The position numbers and the translations under genes were made by a program. Below are positions 7,638 to 14,607 of a stretch of DNA of 19,117 nt, piece after piece; the stretch's first letter is position 1, and each line of letters starts with the position of its first letter. The notes below the pieces were generated by a model. That model ran no database searches. It was given only the letters and a program-made list of their open reading frames with translations, and had not been told where the DNA came from. Origin of the DNA: Pelethousia sp034933245 (GTDB lineage: Bacteria; Bacillota; Clostridia; Christensenellales; CAG-138); the NCBI GenBank assembly GCA_034933245.1, contig JAYFNX010000028.1, forward strand, positions 1 through 19,117. The letters run 5' to 3'.

Positions 7638-8696
7638 ATGAAAACAACAAAAAAAGCATTGGCGATCCTTTTAACACTGGTATTCGCGCTGGTTCTGATG
7701 GCAGGATGCGCCCAGCCCCAGCAGCCCACCGCACAAGAGCAGGAGCCTGCGGTTACCCCGGCCGAGCAGGCGCAATCCGCCGCTTCGGAGCCGACTGCCC
7801 AGGCTGAAGCCTATACCGTGGGCGTCATTCAGTTCGGCAGCCATCCCAGCCTGGATAACTGCTTTGCCGGTGTGGAGCAGGCGCTCACCGCCGCCGGCAA
7901 TGTAACCATTGACCTGCAAAACGGCAATTTTGATTCAGCCACCTGCGATACCATCGCAAAAAACATGGCCGCCAAGAATTACGATATGATCATCGGCATC
8001 GCTACCCCTGCTGCGGTCTCCGCCTATGCTGCGGCTGCCAACACGGACATTCCGGTAGTTTTCTGCGCTGTGAGTGACCCTGTGGCCGCGGGCTTGGTGG
8101 ATAGCATGGAAGCCCCCGGGGGCAATTGCACGGGCACCAGCGACGTCCTGGATTTTGCTGCCCAGCTCAGCTTGATCACAACCCTGCAGCCTGCGGCGAA
8201 ATCCATCGGCATTCTCTATACCACCAGCGAGGCGAATTCCGTTTCTCAGCTGGCGCAAATTAAGAGCATTGCGTCTGAATACGGCGTGGAAATCGTGGAG
8301 CAAGGCGTCCAGGGCGCGGCCGATATACCCCAGGCTGCCGCCACACTAGCATCCAAAGTGGATTGCATCAACAACTTTACAGATAATAACGTTGTGAACA
8401 ACCTGAGCATTCTCTTGGAGCAGGCCAATGCGGCGGGTATTCCCGTATATGGTTCGGAAGAGGAGCAGGTCATCAACGGCTGCCTGGCCAGCGTGGGCAT
8501 TGATTATATCGCCCTGGGCAATGTTACCGGCGAAATGGCACTCTCCGTTCTGGCGGGGGAGGATGCGGCCGCTATGGCTGTGCGGCAGATCACGGATGCG
8601 ACGCCTATCGTCAACACGGATGTGCTGGCGGCTTTCGGAATCCAGCTTCCCGAGGCGTATGCCAACGCCTCCATGGTAAAAACGGGAGAAGAATAA
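7638..8696 (+). CDS. trpX: ABC transporter substrate-binding lipoprotein, TrpX-like
   Basis: Extracytoplasmic binding protein of the ABC_sub_bind type (COG2984-like), delivering substrate to the permease encoded next. 352 residues: a lysine-rich N-terminus, hydrophobic signal helix and lipobox LMAGC with lipidated Cys24, then a low-complexity Gln/Pro/Glu/Ala linker (about 25-55), and a two-lobed periplasmic-binding fold beginning at YTVGVIQFGSHPSLD. IIGIATPAAVSAYA and VVFCAVSDPVAAGLV are typical of the family. AAGGAGA (7624-7630) lies 7 bases before the ATG. The substrate cannot be read from the protein itself; tryptophan is inferred from the Trp-type T-box and from the known T-box-regulated trpXYZ transporters of Firmicutes. 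Confidence 0.88.
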   Translation: MKTTKKALAILLTLVFALVLMAGCAQPQQPTAQEQEPAVTPAEQAQSAASEPTAQAEAYTVGVIQFGSHPSLDNCFAGVEQALTAAGNVTIDLQNGNFDSATCDTIAKNMAAKNYDMIIGIATPAAVSAYAAAANTDIPVVFCAVSDPVAAGLVDSMEAPGGNCTGTSDVLDFAAQLSLITTLQPAAKSIGILYTTSEANSVSQLAQIKSIASEYGVEIVEQGVQGAADIPQAAATLASKVDCINNFTDNNVVNNLSILLEQANAAGIPVYGSEEEQVINGCLASVGIDYIALGNVTGEMALSVLAGEDAAAMAVRQITDATPIVNTDVLAAFGIQLPEAYANASMVKTGEE

Positions 8697-8708
8697 GAGC
8701 GGCAAGGG

Positions 8709-8733
8709 GCCGGGGCGGCAGCGCCGCCCCGGC
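8709..8733 (+). other. Perfect GC-rich intergenic hairpin between trpX and trpY
   Basis: Eleven-base-pair perfect stem (8709-8719 / 8723-8733) with AGC loop in the 75-base gap. No T run follows, so full termination is unlikely. It may protect the upstream mRNA from 3' decay and so raise binding-protein levels over the membrane components; that is inference. Confidence 0.6.
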
Positions 8734-8771
8734 ACAATACTTTCGTAAAATAAGCAAACAGGAGCGGTGGA

Positions 8772-9689
8772 ATGGATATTTTTCTCAACATCTGCAAGGT
8801 GACGCTGGAGGAGGGCTTCATGTATGCCATTATGGCTCTGGGCGTATATATCACCTACAGCATTTTGGATTTTCCGGACCTTTCCGTGGATGGCACCATG
8901 CCCATGGGAGCCATCGTCACGGGGGTGCTGATTCTGGCGGGGATGGATCCTTGGCTGTGCCTGCTTGTATCCTTTGCCTTTGGCGCACTGGCGGGCTGCG
9001 GTACCGGGCTTTTGCATGTGAAGCTCCATATCCGCCCTCTCCTTTGTGGCATTCTGGTCTATACGGCCCTCCTTTCCATCAACCTGGTCATTCTATTCGT
9101 TTTCAACGGCGGCGCCAGCGTGGCCAGCTTCTTCCGCAGGCCGACGATTTTCAACACCTTCATCGGCGCCCTCATCCCCGAGCGGATCGGCGGCATGTAT
9201 TTGCGGACCATGCTGGTTTCCCTTGTCGTGGCGGTGGTATGCAAGCTGCTTTTGGATGTGTATCTAAAAACCAAATCCGGCCTGCTCCTCAGAGCCACCG
9301 GCAACAATGAAAAATACGTCACCCTTCTTTCCCGCGATCCCGGTAACAGCAAGATTCTGGGATTGGCCATCGGCAATGGGTTTGCGGCATTGGCAGGCAG
9401 CGTTATCGCACAAAGCAAAGGGTCGGCGGACCAGCAGATGGGCGTGGGCATGGTGGTGGTGGGTTTAGCCAGCGTTATTATTGGGCTGAGTCTTTTTAAG
9501 AAAACGCCCTTTAAAGCAACGACCATGGTTATTTTGGGAAGCATAGCCTACAAAGCTGCCCTTACGGTGGCTTTAGGCCTGGGCCTTCCCACGGAATACC
9601 TGAAACTGCTTATGGCGGTTATTTTCACCCTGGCCCTCGTCTTCAGCGGCAGGGTCGGCAGGCAAAAGGGGAGGGCGAGCGAATGCTAA
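8772..9689 (+). CDS. trpY: ABC transporter permease, TrpY-like
   Basis: Integral membrane subunit (305 residues, about eight or nine hydrophobic segments) of the branched-chain-amino-acid-type permease family (COG4120-like). The N-terminal region has GVYITYSILDFPDLSVDGTM, the conserved segment typical of these permeases, and the cytoplasmic coupling region near GNNEKYVTLLSRDPGNSKILGLAIGNGFAAL (shown here only as a location around residues 177-207) is also characteristic. AGGAG (8760-8764) is 7 bases before the ATG. Its stop overlaps the start of the ATPase gene by 7 bases, so the two are translationally coupled and form the membrane core of the transporter. Confidence 0.88.
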   Translation: MDIFLNICKVTLEEGFMYAIMALGVYITYSILDFPDLSVDGTMPMGAIVTGVLILAGMDPWLCLLVSFAFGALAGCGTGLLHVKLHIRPLLCGILVYTALLSINLVILFVFNGGASVASFFRRPTIFNTFIGALIPERIGGMYLRTMLVSLVVAVVCKLLLDVYLKTKSGLLLRATGNNEKYVTLLSRDPGNSKILGLAIGNGFAALAGSVIAQSKGSADQQMGVGMVVVGLASVIIGLSLFKKTPFKATTMVILGSIAYKAALTVALGLGLPTEYLKLLMAVIFTLALVFSGRVGRQKGRASEC

Positions 9690-10456
9690 CCATGGAGAAT
9701 ATTCAAAAAAGCTTCAATGTTGGCACGCCGGATGAGGCCATTCTCTTCGACGGCTTCAACTTTGCGGTAAACGATGGGGATTTTATCTCCGTCATCGGTT
9801 CCAACGGCAGCGGCAAAACCACGCTGTTGAATCTGATCTGCGGCACGCTTCAGCCTGACGGCGGCACAATCCGCTTCCATAATCGAGACATTACCCATAT
9901 GCGTGAACATGGCCGCGCGGCGTTTATCGGCCGGGTATTTCAGGACCCCAAGGCGGGTACCTGCGCCGGGCTTACCATTCTGGAAAATTTAGCCTTGGCG
10001 GACAATAAGGGCAAGCAATACGGCTTGGGCTTTGCCATAGATAAAAAGCGGCAAAATTATTATAAACAACTGCTGGAGCAGTGCGAGATGGGGCTGGAAA
10101 ATCGGCTTTCCACCCAGGTGGGCGCCCTTTCGGGCGGGCAACGCCAAGCCCTTGCCCTGGTGATCGCCAATATGACCAAGGTGGAGCTTTTGATTCTGGA
10201 TGAACATACCGCTGCCCTGGATCCCAAGTCCAGCGAAACCATCATGCGGCTGACGGATAAGATTATTCGCGCCCAGCACATTACCACCGTGATGGTCACC
10301 CATAACCTCCGCTACGCCGTGGATTATGGCAGCCGGCTGGTGATGATGCATGAGGGAAAAGCCATGTTGGACCTGCAGGGAGAGGCGAAGCATAAAACCA
10401 AGGTAGAGACCTTGCTGGATGTTTTCTCCCAAATCAGCATTGAGCTGGGCAACTAA
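9683..10456 (+). CDS. trpZ: ABC transporter ATP-binding protein, TrpZ-like
   Basis: Cytoplasmic ATPase that powers the transporter encoded by the two upstream genes. 257 residues with the full ABC set: Walker A GSNGSGKT (39-46), Q-loop Gln87 in VFQDP, signature LSGGQ (149-153), Walker B LLILDE (169-174) with catalytic Glu174, D-loop ALDP (178-181) and H-loop His207. Belongs to the COG1101-type ATPases that accompany these binding proteins and permeases. The ATG at 9683 overlaps the end of the permease gene (ATGCTAA). Substrate assignment rests on the operon's T-box. Confidence 0.9.
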   Translation: MLTMENIQKSFNVGTPDEAILFDGFNFAVNDGDFISVIGSNGSGKTTLLNLICGTLQPDGGTIRFHNRDITHMREHGRAAFIGRVFQDPKAGTCAGLTILENLALADNKGKQYGLGFAIDKKRQNYYKQLLEQCEMGLENRLSTQVGALSGGQRQALALVIANMTKVELLILDEHTAALDPKSSETIMRLTDKIIRAQHITTVMVTHNLRYAVDYGSRLVMMHEGKAMLDLQGEAKHKTKVETLLDVFSQISIELGN

Positions 10457-10492
10457 AGCATTTGCCGCTCAAAACAGAATAGAAAAATCGTG

Positions 10493-10524
10493 CGGCCCGG
10501 TGCATTTTATGCGCCGGGCCGTTT
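10493..10524 (+). terminator. Probable terminator after trpZ
   Basis: Thirteen-base-pair stem 10493-10505 / 10509-10521 with one wobble pair and TTT loop, followed by only three T. Strong hairpin but weak T tract. Its CGGCCCGG/CCGGGCCG core resembles the stem of the terminator after sigE. Confidence 0.6.
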
Positions 10525-10668
10525 GGCATAAAAAAGATTTCCATAAGCCCGCGCATAAGCTGACGCCGTTAGAGGTCGGCAAGAAAAAGGTATCGCTACG
10601 GGGGATACGGCCCGCCATTTTTCCCATATATACGCTGCACCGGTTCTACAACCTTTCCAAGCCTCGTA

Positions 10669-10677
10669 TGCTAATAT
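10669..10677 (+). promoter_or_regulatory. Tentative extended -10 promoter of spoIIGA
   Basis: TGCTAATAT: TG at 10669-10670 and TAATAT at 10672-10677, 21 bases before the spoIIGA start. No good -35 at 17 bases. The palindrome GGTT-CTAC-AACC (10643-10654) sits around the -35 area and might bind a regulator. In Bacillus the equivalent promoter is Spo0A-activated with a wide spacer; I could not find a convincing Spo0A box here. Confidence 0.35.
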
Positions 10678-10698
10678 AAAGCCCATGGGGGTGCGCGG

Positions 10699-11454
10699 AT
10701 GTATATCGAGCTTTTTTTGCTGGATAACGCCCTGATGGACTGGCTTATTTTACGGTTGGCTGCCGCTTTGCGAGGGCGGAAACCGGTTGGGTGGCAAACG
10801 GCCGCAGGCTGTATTTTGGGGGCGCTGTATGCACTTGGGGCTGTTTATTGGCCGCAGGCCGGGGGCCTTCTTGGGAAAGCAGCCTTTGGCTGTGCATTGG
10901 CTCTGGCTCTTTCCCCAAAGGGATGGCTGGACTATGCCTTGGCCGTATTGTGCTTGTTCGCATCGGCTTTTTCCATAGGCGGCTTGGCCTTTGCGCTTGC
11001 CTTGGCTACCGGCGGGCGGATGGAGCAAGGCGTGGTTTGGACCGGCCTGCCCGTACGAACGGCCCTTTGCATTGCGCTGTTAGCCTCCTTCCTGCCGGGC
11101 GCAGCCAGGCGCATCCTCCGGCGGCGCCAAAGGGGCAGCGTGCAGTTGGAAGTAGAGTATCAAGGGGCGTTCTATAAGCTGAACGCGCTCATTGACAGCG
11201 GAAGCAGCCTATGGGATCCCCTATCCGGCCTTCCCGTAATTGTGGCCTATTTGCCCGCTTTGGCAAAGGAAGCGCGCTTACCCATACCGGTGGCAACCGT
11301 AAACGGGAAAAGCGTACTCTATGCCCTGCATCCCCAGCGCATCGCATTGGATGGGGCGCAACTTTATGCCCTCCTGGCTATCAGCCCTTCCCCCCTTCGG
11401 GATGCCGAGGCGTTGATCCCGCCTGCTGCTCTGCCCATATCAACAGGAGAGTGA
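10699..11454 (+). CDS. spoIIGA: SpoIIGA, pro-sigma-E processing aspartic protease
   Basis: Membrane protease that cleaves the pro-sequence of sigma-E after asymmetric septation in sporulation. 251 residues: an N-terminal half with about five membrane helices starting MYIELFLLDNALMDWLIL (typical of the family), then a basic stretch and a soluble aspartic-protease domain from about residue 145. The catalytic motif is seen in ALIDSGSSLWDPLSGLPV (DSG in place of the more common DTG). It is shorter than the Bacillus protein (about 300). The start has only a weak GGGGGTG upstream. The gene is followed within 6 bases by sigE, the standard arrangement, and its substrate is that gene's product. Confidence 0.9.
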   Translation: MYIELFLLDNALMDWLILRLAAALRGRKPVGWQTAAGCILGALYALGAVYWPQAGGLLGKAAFGCALALALSPKGWLDYALAVLCLFASAFSIGGLAFALALATGGRMEQGVVWTGLPVRTALCIALLASFLPGAARRILRRRQRGSVQLEVEYQGAFYKLNALIDSGSSLWDPLSGLPVIVAYLPALAKEARLPIPVATVNGKSVLYALHPQRIALDGAQLYALLAISPSPLRDAEALIPPAALPISTGE

Positions 11455-11459
11455 AGCTT

Positions 11460-12170
11460 ATGCAATATGCCTTTTTATGTAAACTGTTGCTGCGAATCTA
11501 TGCCCGGATCGACATATCTGGCGCGCTGTATTATATCAACAGCGGCGAGGCGCTTCCGCCGCCGCTTAGCAAGGAAGAGGAGGCCCAGCTCATGCGGGCG
11601 CTTGTGCAGGGCAGAGAGGACGTGAAGCAAACCCTGATTGAGCGCAATCTCCGGCTGGTGGTTTATATTGCCCGCAAGTTCGAAAACACGGGCGTTTGTA
11701 TTGAGGATTTGATCTCCATCGGAACCATCGGGCTCATTAAGGCCGTGAATACCTTTGATGCCTGCAAAAAGATTAAACTCGCCACGTATGCCTCCCGATG
11801 CATTGAAAATGAAATCCTGATGTATCTGCGCCGCAGTTGCAAGCTCAAACTGGAAGTATCCCTGGATGAACCGCTGAATGTGGACTGGGATGGGAATGAG
11901 TTGCTGCTTTCGGATATCCTGGGCACCGATCCGGATGTGGTATGCCGCAATATTGAGGATGAAGTGGATAAAGAATTGCTTAACCTTGCCATGGATAAGC
12001 TTACGCCTCGCGAAAAGCAGATTATGGAACTGCGCTTCGGCTTGGCGGGAAGCCGGGAATACACACAGAAGCAGGTGGCAGATATGCTGGGCATCTCCCA
12101 GAGTTATATTTCCAGGCTGGAAAAGCACATCATCAAGGTGTTGCGCAGCGAAATGGTGCAGATGATGTAA
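11460..12170 (+). CDS. sigE: RNA polymerase sporulation sigma factor, sigma-E
   Basis: Mother-cell sigma factor made as an inactive precursor. 236 residues from the ATG at 11460, which has AGGAGAG (11445-11451) 8 bases upstream; a GTG at 11451 is in frame but too close to the SD. The N-terminal hydrophobic pro-sequence (about residues 1-24) ends near ALYYINSGEALPPPLS, where SpoIIGA is expected to cut. Region 2 is nearly identical to Bacillus SigE (IERNLRLVVYIARKFENTG, then SIGTIGLIKAVNTF and KIKLATYASRCIENEILMYL), region 3 includes DEPLNVDWDGNELLLSD, and region 4 has TPREKQIMELRFGL and the helix-turn-helix VADMLGISQSYISRLEK. sigG, usually next in order, is not present; a terminator and the convergent perR follow. 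Confidence 0.96.
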   Translation: MQYAFLCKLLLRIYARIDISGALYYINSGEALPPPLSKEEEAQLMRALVQGREDVKQTLIERNLRLVVYIARKFENTGVCIEDLISIGTIGLIKAVNTFDACKKIKLATYASRCIENEILMYLRRSCKLKLEVSLDEPLNVDWDGNELLLSDILGTDPDVVCRNIEDEVDKELLNLAMDKLTPREKQIMELRFGLAGSREYTQKQVADMLGISQSYISRLEKHIIKVLRSEMVQMM

Positions 12171-12183
12171 CCGATGCAGTGGG

Positions 12184-12224
12184 AAAAGGCCCGGCGCACG
12201 TTGCAGTGCGCCGGGCCTTTTGCT
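12184..12224. terminator. Bidirectional terminator between sigE and perR
   Basis: Perfect 16-base-pair stem (12184-12199 / 12206-12221) with loop GTTGCA. Four A precede and four T follow the GC core, so it can end transcripts from both convergent genes. Confidence 0.88.
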
Positions 12225-12244
12225 TGATGCCGGAGGTATAAACC

Positions 12245-12628
12245 TTAATTTTTTATGCAGCAGTGGGGACAGCGCCCGTAAAAGACCATACCATAGCTTT
12301 CCACCTGGCAGCCGGTGGCCTTTTGAACGGGGGCAAAAAGGTCTGGAAGAGCATCGTAAGGGATGTCGACCACGGCGCCGCAGTTTTTGCAAAGCAGATG
12401 CGAATGGCCGTCCGCCACCGGATCAAATCGGTCGGCAGAACCGGGGATGGAAATGCGGGCAATTTGCTCCGCATCAACCAATTGATTGAGGTTGCGGTAC
12501 ACCGTAGCCAAACTGACGCTGGGGCTTTTTTCGCGGATAGCGGCATATAACATATCGGCCGTGGGATGCTGGCCGTGGGTTTCCCGCACGGCACTGAGCA
12601 CGAGTTCACGTTGCTTGGAATAGATCAT
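12245..12628 (-). CDS. perR: Fur-family peroxide-sensing repressor, PerR-like
   Basis: DNA-binding metalloregulator; PerR repressors are inactivated by metal-catalysed oxidation of histidine ligands. 127 residues: winged helix (about 1-60, with SLATVYRNLNQL as recognition helix) and a dimerisation domain. The putative regulatory-metal ligands His21, Asp69, His75, His77 and Asp88 have exactly the spacing of Bacillus PerR His37, Asp85, His91, His93 and Asp104, and the structural-zinc cysteines Cys80, Cys83, Cys120 and Cys123 match Cys96/99/136/139. The aspartate in RFD favours PerR over Fur. The N-terminus is 16 residues shorter than in Bacillus. AAGGGGA lies 7 bases before the ATG at 12628. 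Its promoter contains a Per-box-like site, so autoregulation is likely. A Fur or Zur role cannot be excluded from sequence alone. Confidence 0.85.
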   Translation of the reverse strand: MIYSKQRELVLSAVRETHGQHPTADMLYAAIREKSPSVSLATVYRNLNQLVDAEQIARISIPGSADRFDPVADGHSHLLCKNCGAVVDIPYDALPDLFAPVQKATGCQVESYGMVFYGRCPHCCIKN

Positions 12629-12655
12629 AGAAACATCCCCTTGAAATAAGAACTA

Positions 12656-12670
12656 TTATTAATCTTATAT
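12656..12670 (-). promoter_or_regulatory. Per-box-like operator upstream of perR
   Basis: TTATTAATCTTATAT (plus-strand reading) agrees at 11 of 14 fixed positions with the 7-1-7 Per box TTATAATNATTATAA. It lies next to and overlaps the predicted perR -10, where binding would block transcription. Confidence 0.5.
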
Positions 12671-12696
12671 TAAGGGATAAGACAGGGATTTGTCAA
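12667..12696 (-). promoter_or_regulatory. Predicted sigma-A promoter of perR
   Basis: On the minus strand TTGACA (12696-12691), an 18-base spacer, TAATAT (12672-12667). It lies 39 bases before the perR ATG. No TGn extension. Confidence 0.6.
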
Positions 12697-12721
12697 GCCA
12701 AAGAATGCAAGGAAGAAGGAA

Positions 12722-12753
12722 AGCAAAAAGCTCCCATCGGGAGCTTTTTTGCT
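12722..12753 (-). terminator. Intrinsic terminator of hup
   Basis: Stem AAAAAGCTCCC (12725-12735) / GGGAGCTTTTT (12739-12749) with ATC loop. Read on the minus strand it ends in TTTTTGCTTT. It starts 14 bases past the hup stop, and the A/T flanks make it potentially bidirectional. Confidence 0.85.
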
Positions 12754-12766
12754 TTTATAAAACCAA

Positions 12767-13039
12767 TTAGTTGAGAGCCTCTTTGAAAGCCTTGCCAGCC
12801 TTGAAAGCAGGGGCTTTGCTGGCGGAGATCTGGATCTCTTCGCCGGTCATGGGGTTGTGGCCCTTATGGGCGGGACGCTCGCGAACTTCAAACATACCAA
12901 AGCCAACCAGCTGAACCTTCTCGCCGGCCTTGAGGGTATCTGTGATAGTTGAGAGAACGGCAGTCACGGCCTTTTCAGCATCCTTCTTAGAAAGAGCGCT
13001 CTTTTCAGCCACCGCCGAAATCAGTTCGGTTTTGTTCAT
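12767..13039 (-). CDS. hup: HU family DNA-binding protein
   Basis: Small histone-like protein that bends and compacts the nucleoid. 90 residues, the normal HU length. Helical N-terminus MNKTELISAVAEKSALSKKDAE, the core GEKVQLVGFGMFEVRERPA, and the DNA-contacting beta arm around HKGHNPMTGEEI with the conserved proline that intercalates in DNA. GGAGG sits 8 bases upstream of the ATG at 13039. It follows mazG in the same direction after 116 bases, but has its own good promoter and terminator and so is probably expressed by itself at a high level. Confidence 0.97.
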   Translation of the reverse strand: MNKTELISAVAEKSALSKKDAEKAVTAVLSTITDTLKAGEKVQLVGFGMFEVRERPAHKGHNPMTGEEIQISASKAPAFKAGKAFKEALN

Positions 13040-13096
13040 TGTGGTACCTCCTAAGCAATTTCAAAAAGTAAAAACATCGGGTCAAAATCCTCGTCT

Positions 13097-13125
13097 ATTG
13101 TACCAAGCTTTGCCTTGCAGGGCAA
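13097..13125 (-). promoter_or_regulatory. Predicted sigma-A promoter of hup
   Basis: Minus strand TTGCCC (13125-13120), 17-base spacer, TACAAT (13102-13097), with TGG directly before the hexamer giving an extended -10. The leader before the hup ATG is about 50 bases. Confidence 0.65.
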
Positions 13126-13155
13126 GCCTTTTTTATTAAAAAAAGCCCTAAATGC

Positions 13156-14607
13156 CTATTTTTTTAGACGCTCCAGCTTTATCTTATTCCAATAGGCATC
13201 CATATCTGCAAGGGACATATCCGCAAGGCTTCCGCGCTCCTGCAGAATGCATGCTTCCATGCGCGCAAAACGGTCCATAAACTTGTCCGTGGCTTGATGC
13301 AGCATGGCCTCGGGGTCGCGCCCCAATAACCGCGCCACATTTACGGCTGCAAATAGCAGGTCTCCCACCTCCTCGTCAATATGAGCCGCATCGTTCTGCT
13401 CCATCGCTTCTAGAATTTCCTGGGTTTCTTCGGGCAGTTTCTGCAAAGCATCCCTGGGGTCGGTCCAGTCGAAGCCCACATGGGCAGCTTTTTTTTGCAC
13501 CTTGGCGCTGCGCATGAGAGCAGGAAAGGCCCGGGGTACGGCACGCATGGCATCCGCAGCGGTGGATTGATGCTTTTCTTTTTGCTTAAGCTGCTCCCAG
13601 TTGTATTTTACCTCGCCGCTGCTTCCAACATGCACCCCGCCGAAAACATGGGGGTGGCGGTAGATAAGTTTTTGCACGATACCCGTGCTCACATCCCGAA
13701 GGGTGAAAGCAGCCTGCTCTTTTGCAAGGATGGTATGAAAGGCGATTTGCAAAAGCAGATCCCCAAGCTCTTCGCACAGCGCCTCGTCATCCTCCCGCTC
13801 AATGGCATCCAGCACCTCGTAGGCTTCCTCAATGAGAGGGCCCCGCAGGGAAAGATGGGTTTGCTCCGCATCCCATGGGCAGCCCCCGGGCCCTCGCAGC
13901 CGTTCCATAACGGCCATCAGATCATCTATGCTTTTGCGGGTAAGTTGGGCGGGCTGGGCAGGTGGCACAATAAGGCACGTGCCCGCGGCATAATTTTTTT
14001 GCCGATCCAATTCCAGCACAGGTATCTGGAGCGTATGATAGCCCGCCTTGCCAAGGGCGCATAACCACACAGGATATTCATCCGGAAAATACTCGCCCAG
14101 CGCCAGCTTCACATCGCTCGCAGCCAGGACGGTATCAATTTCTTCAATACAGAGGGTATGGTATGGATCCAAGGCAGGCGGCAGGCCGTTGGCGGGGCAG
14201 CAAACCATGCCGGCTTCGGGCAAAGGCCGGGGCAAAGCGCAAAGGGCCGTTTGCGCATAGCCCGGGGAGGGAAGGCGGCGCACCTGGCCGCCATCTTGCT
14301 CCGCCCGGGCAGTGAGCGCAAGCAAGGCGGCATCTCCTATGCTCCTTCCGCAAACTGCATAGACAGCATCCTGCCCGGCGGCACAAAGACGCTGCGCGAT
14401 GGCCTCGTTAAGCCCATCAAAATCCGCTGCGGATTCGTAAAGATCATCCATGGCGGTATAGGGAAGGCGCAACTCCAGCAGAGAATCGGCGCAGGGACTA
14501 TCCTTTGTTTGCAAAAAAAGAAGATTTGCATTTAGAATGGCCGCCAGCGCCGCTTGGGTAATATGGCCGGGCGTGGCTAAGGGCGCAATGGTAATGGTAT
14601 AACTCAT
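13156..14607 (-). CDS. mazG: MazG nucleotide pyrophosphohydrolase with N-terminal methylase-like domain (YabN type)
   Basis: Predicted all-alpha NTP pyrophosphohydrolase that removes abnormal or excess nucleoside triphosphates. 483 residues from the ATG at 14607, which overlaps the ispDF stop as ATGA and has GGAGG 10 bases upstream; an ATG 45 bases earlier lies inside ispDF. Residues about 1-215 resemble the tetrapyrrole (SAM-dependent) methylase domain of YabN, but the usual glycine-rich GxGxxD motif near the N-terminus is replaced by APLATPGHIT, so it may not bind SAM. The MazG part starts at about 225: GCPWD (242-246), EExxE at 260-264 with ExxD at 280-283, and a second repeat around EETQEILEAME...EEVGD. 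The full metal-binding set EExxE/ExxD is intact. Confidence 0.92.
   Translation of the reverse strand: MSYTITIAPLATPGHITQAALAAILNANLLFLQTKDSPCADSLLELRLPYTAMDDLYESAADFDGLNEAIAQRLCAAGQDAVYAVCGRSIGDAALLALTARAEQDGGQVRRLPSPGYAQTALCALPRPLPEAGMVCCPANGLPPALDPYHTLCIEEIDTVLAASDVKLALGEYFPDEYPVWLCALGKAGYHTLQIPVLELDRQKNYAAGTCLIVPPAQPAQLTRKSIDDLMAVMERLRGPGGCPWDAEQTHLSLRGPLIEEAYEVLDAIEREDDEALCEELGDLLLQIAFHTILAKEQAAFTLRDVSTGIVQKLIYRHPHVFGGVHVGSSGEVKYNWEQLKQKEKHQSTAADAMRAVPRAFPALMRSAKVQKKAAHVGFDWTDPRDALQKLPEETQEILEAMEQNDAAHIDEEVGDLLFAAVNVARLLGRDPEAMLHQATDKFMDRFARMEACILQERGSLADMSLADMDAYWNKIKLERLKK

Noticed and set aside
11211..11459. Upstream extension of the sigE open frame
   Set aside because: It overlaps spoIIGA in another frame; the ATG at 11460 has a good SD and gives a normal pro-sigma-E.
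13103..13135. Hairpin followed by TTTTTT on the plus strand
   Set aside because: No plus-strand gene ends here; the imperfect stem overlaps the hup promoter on the minus strand, so a terminator role is unlikely.
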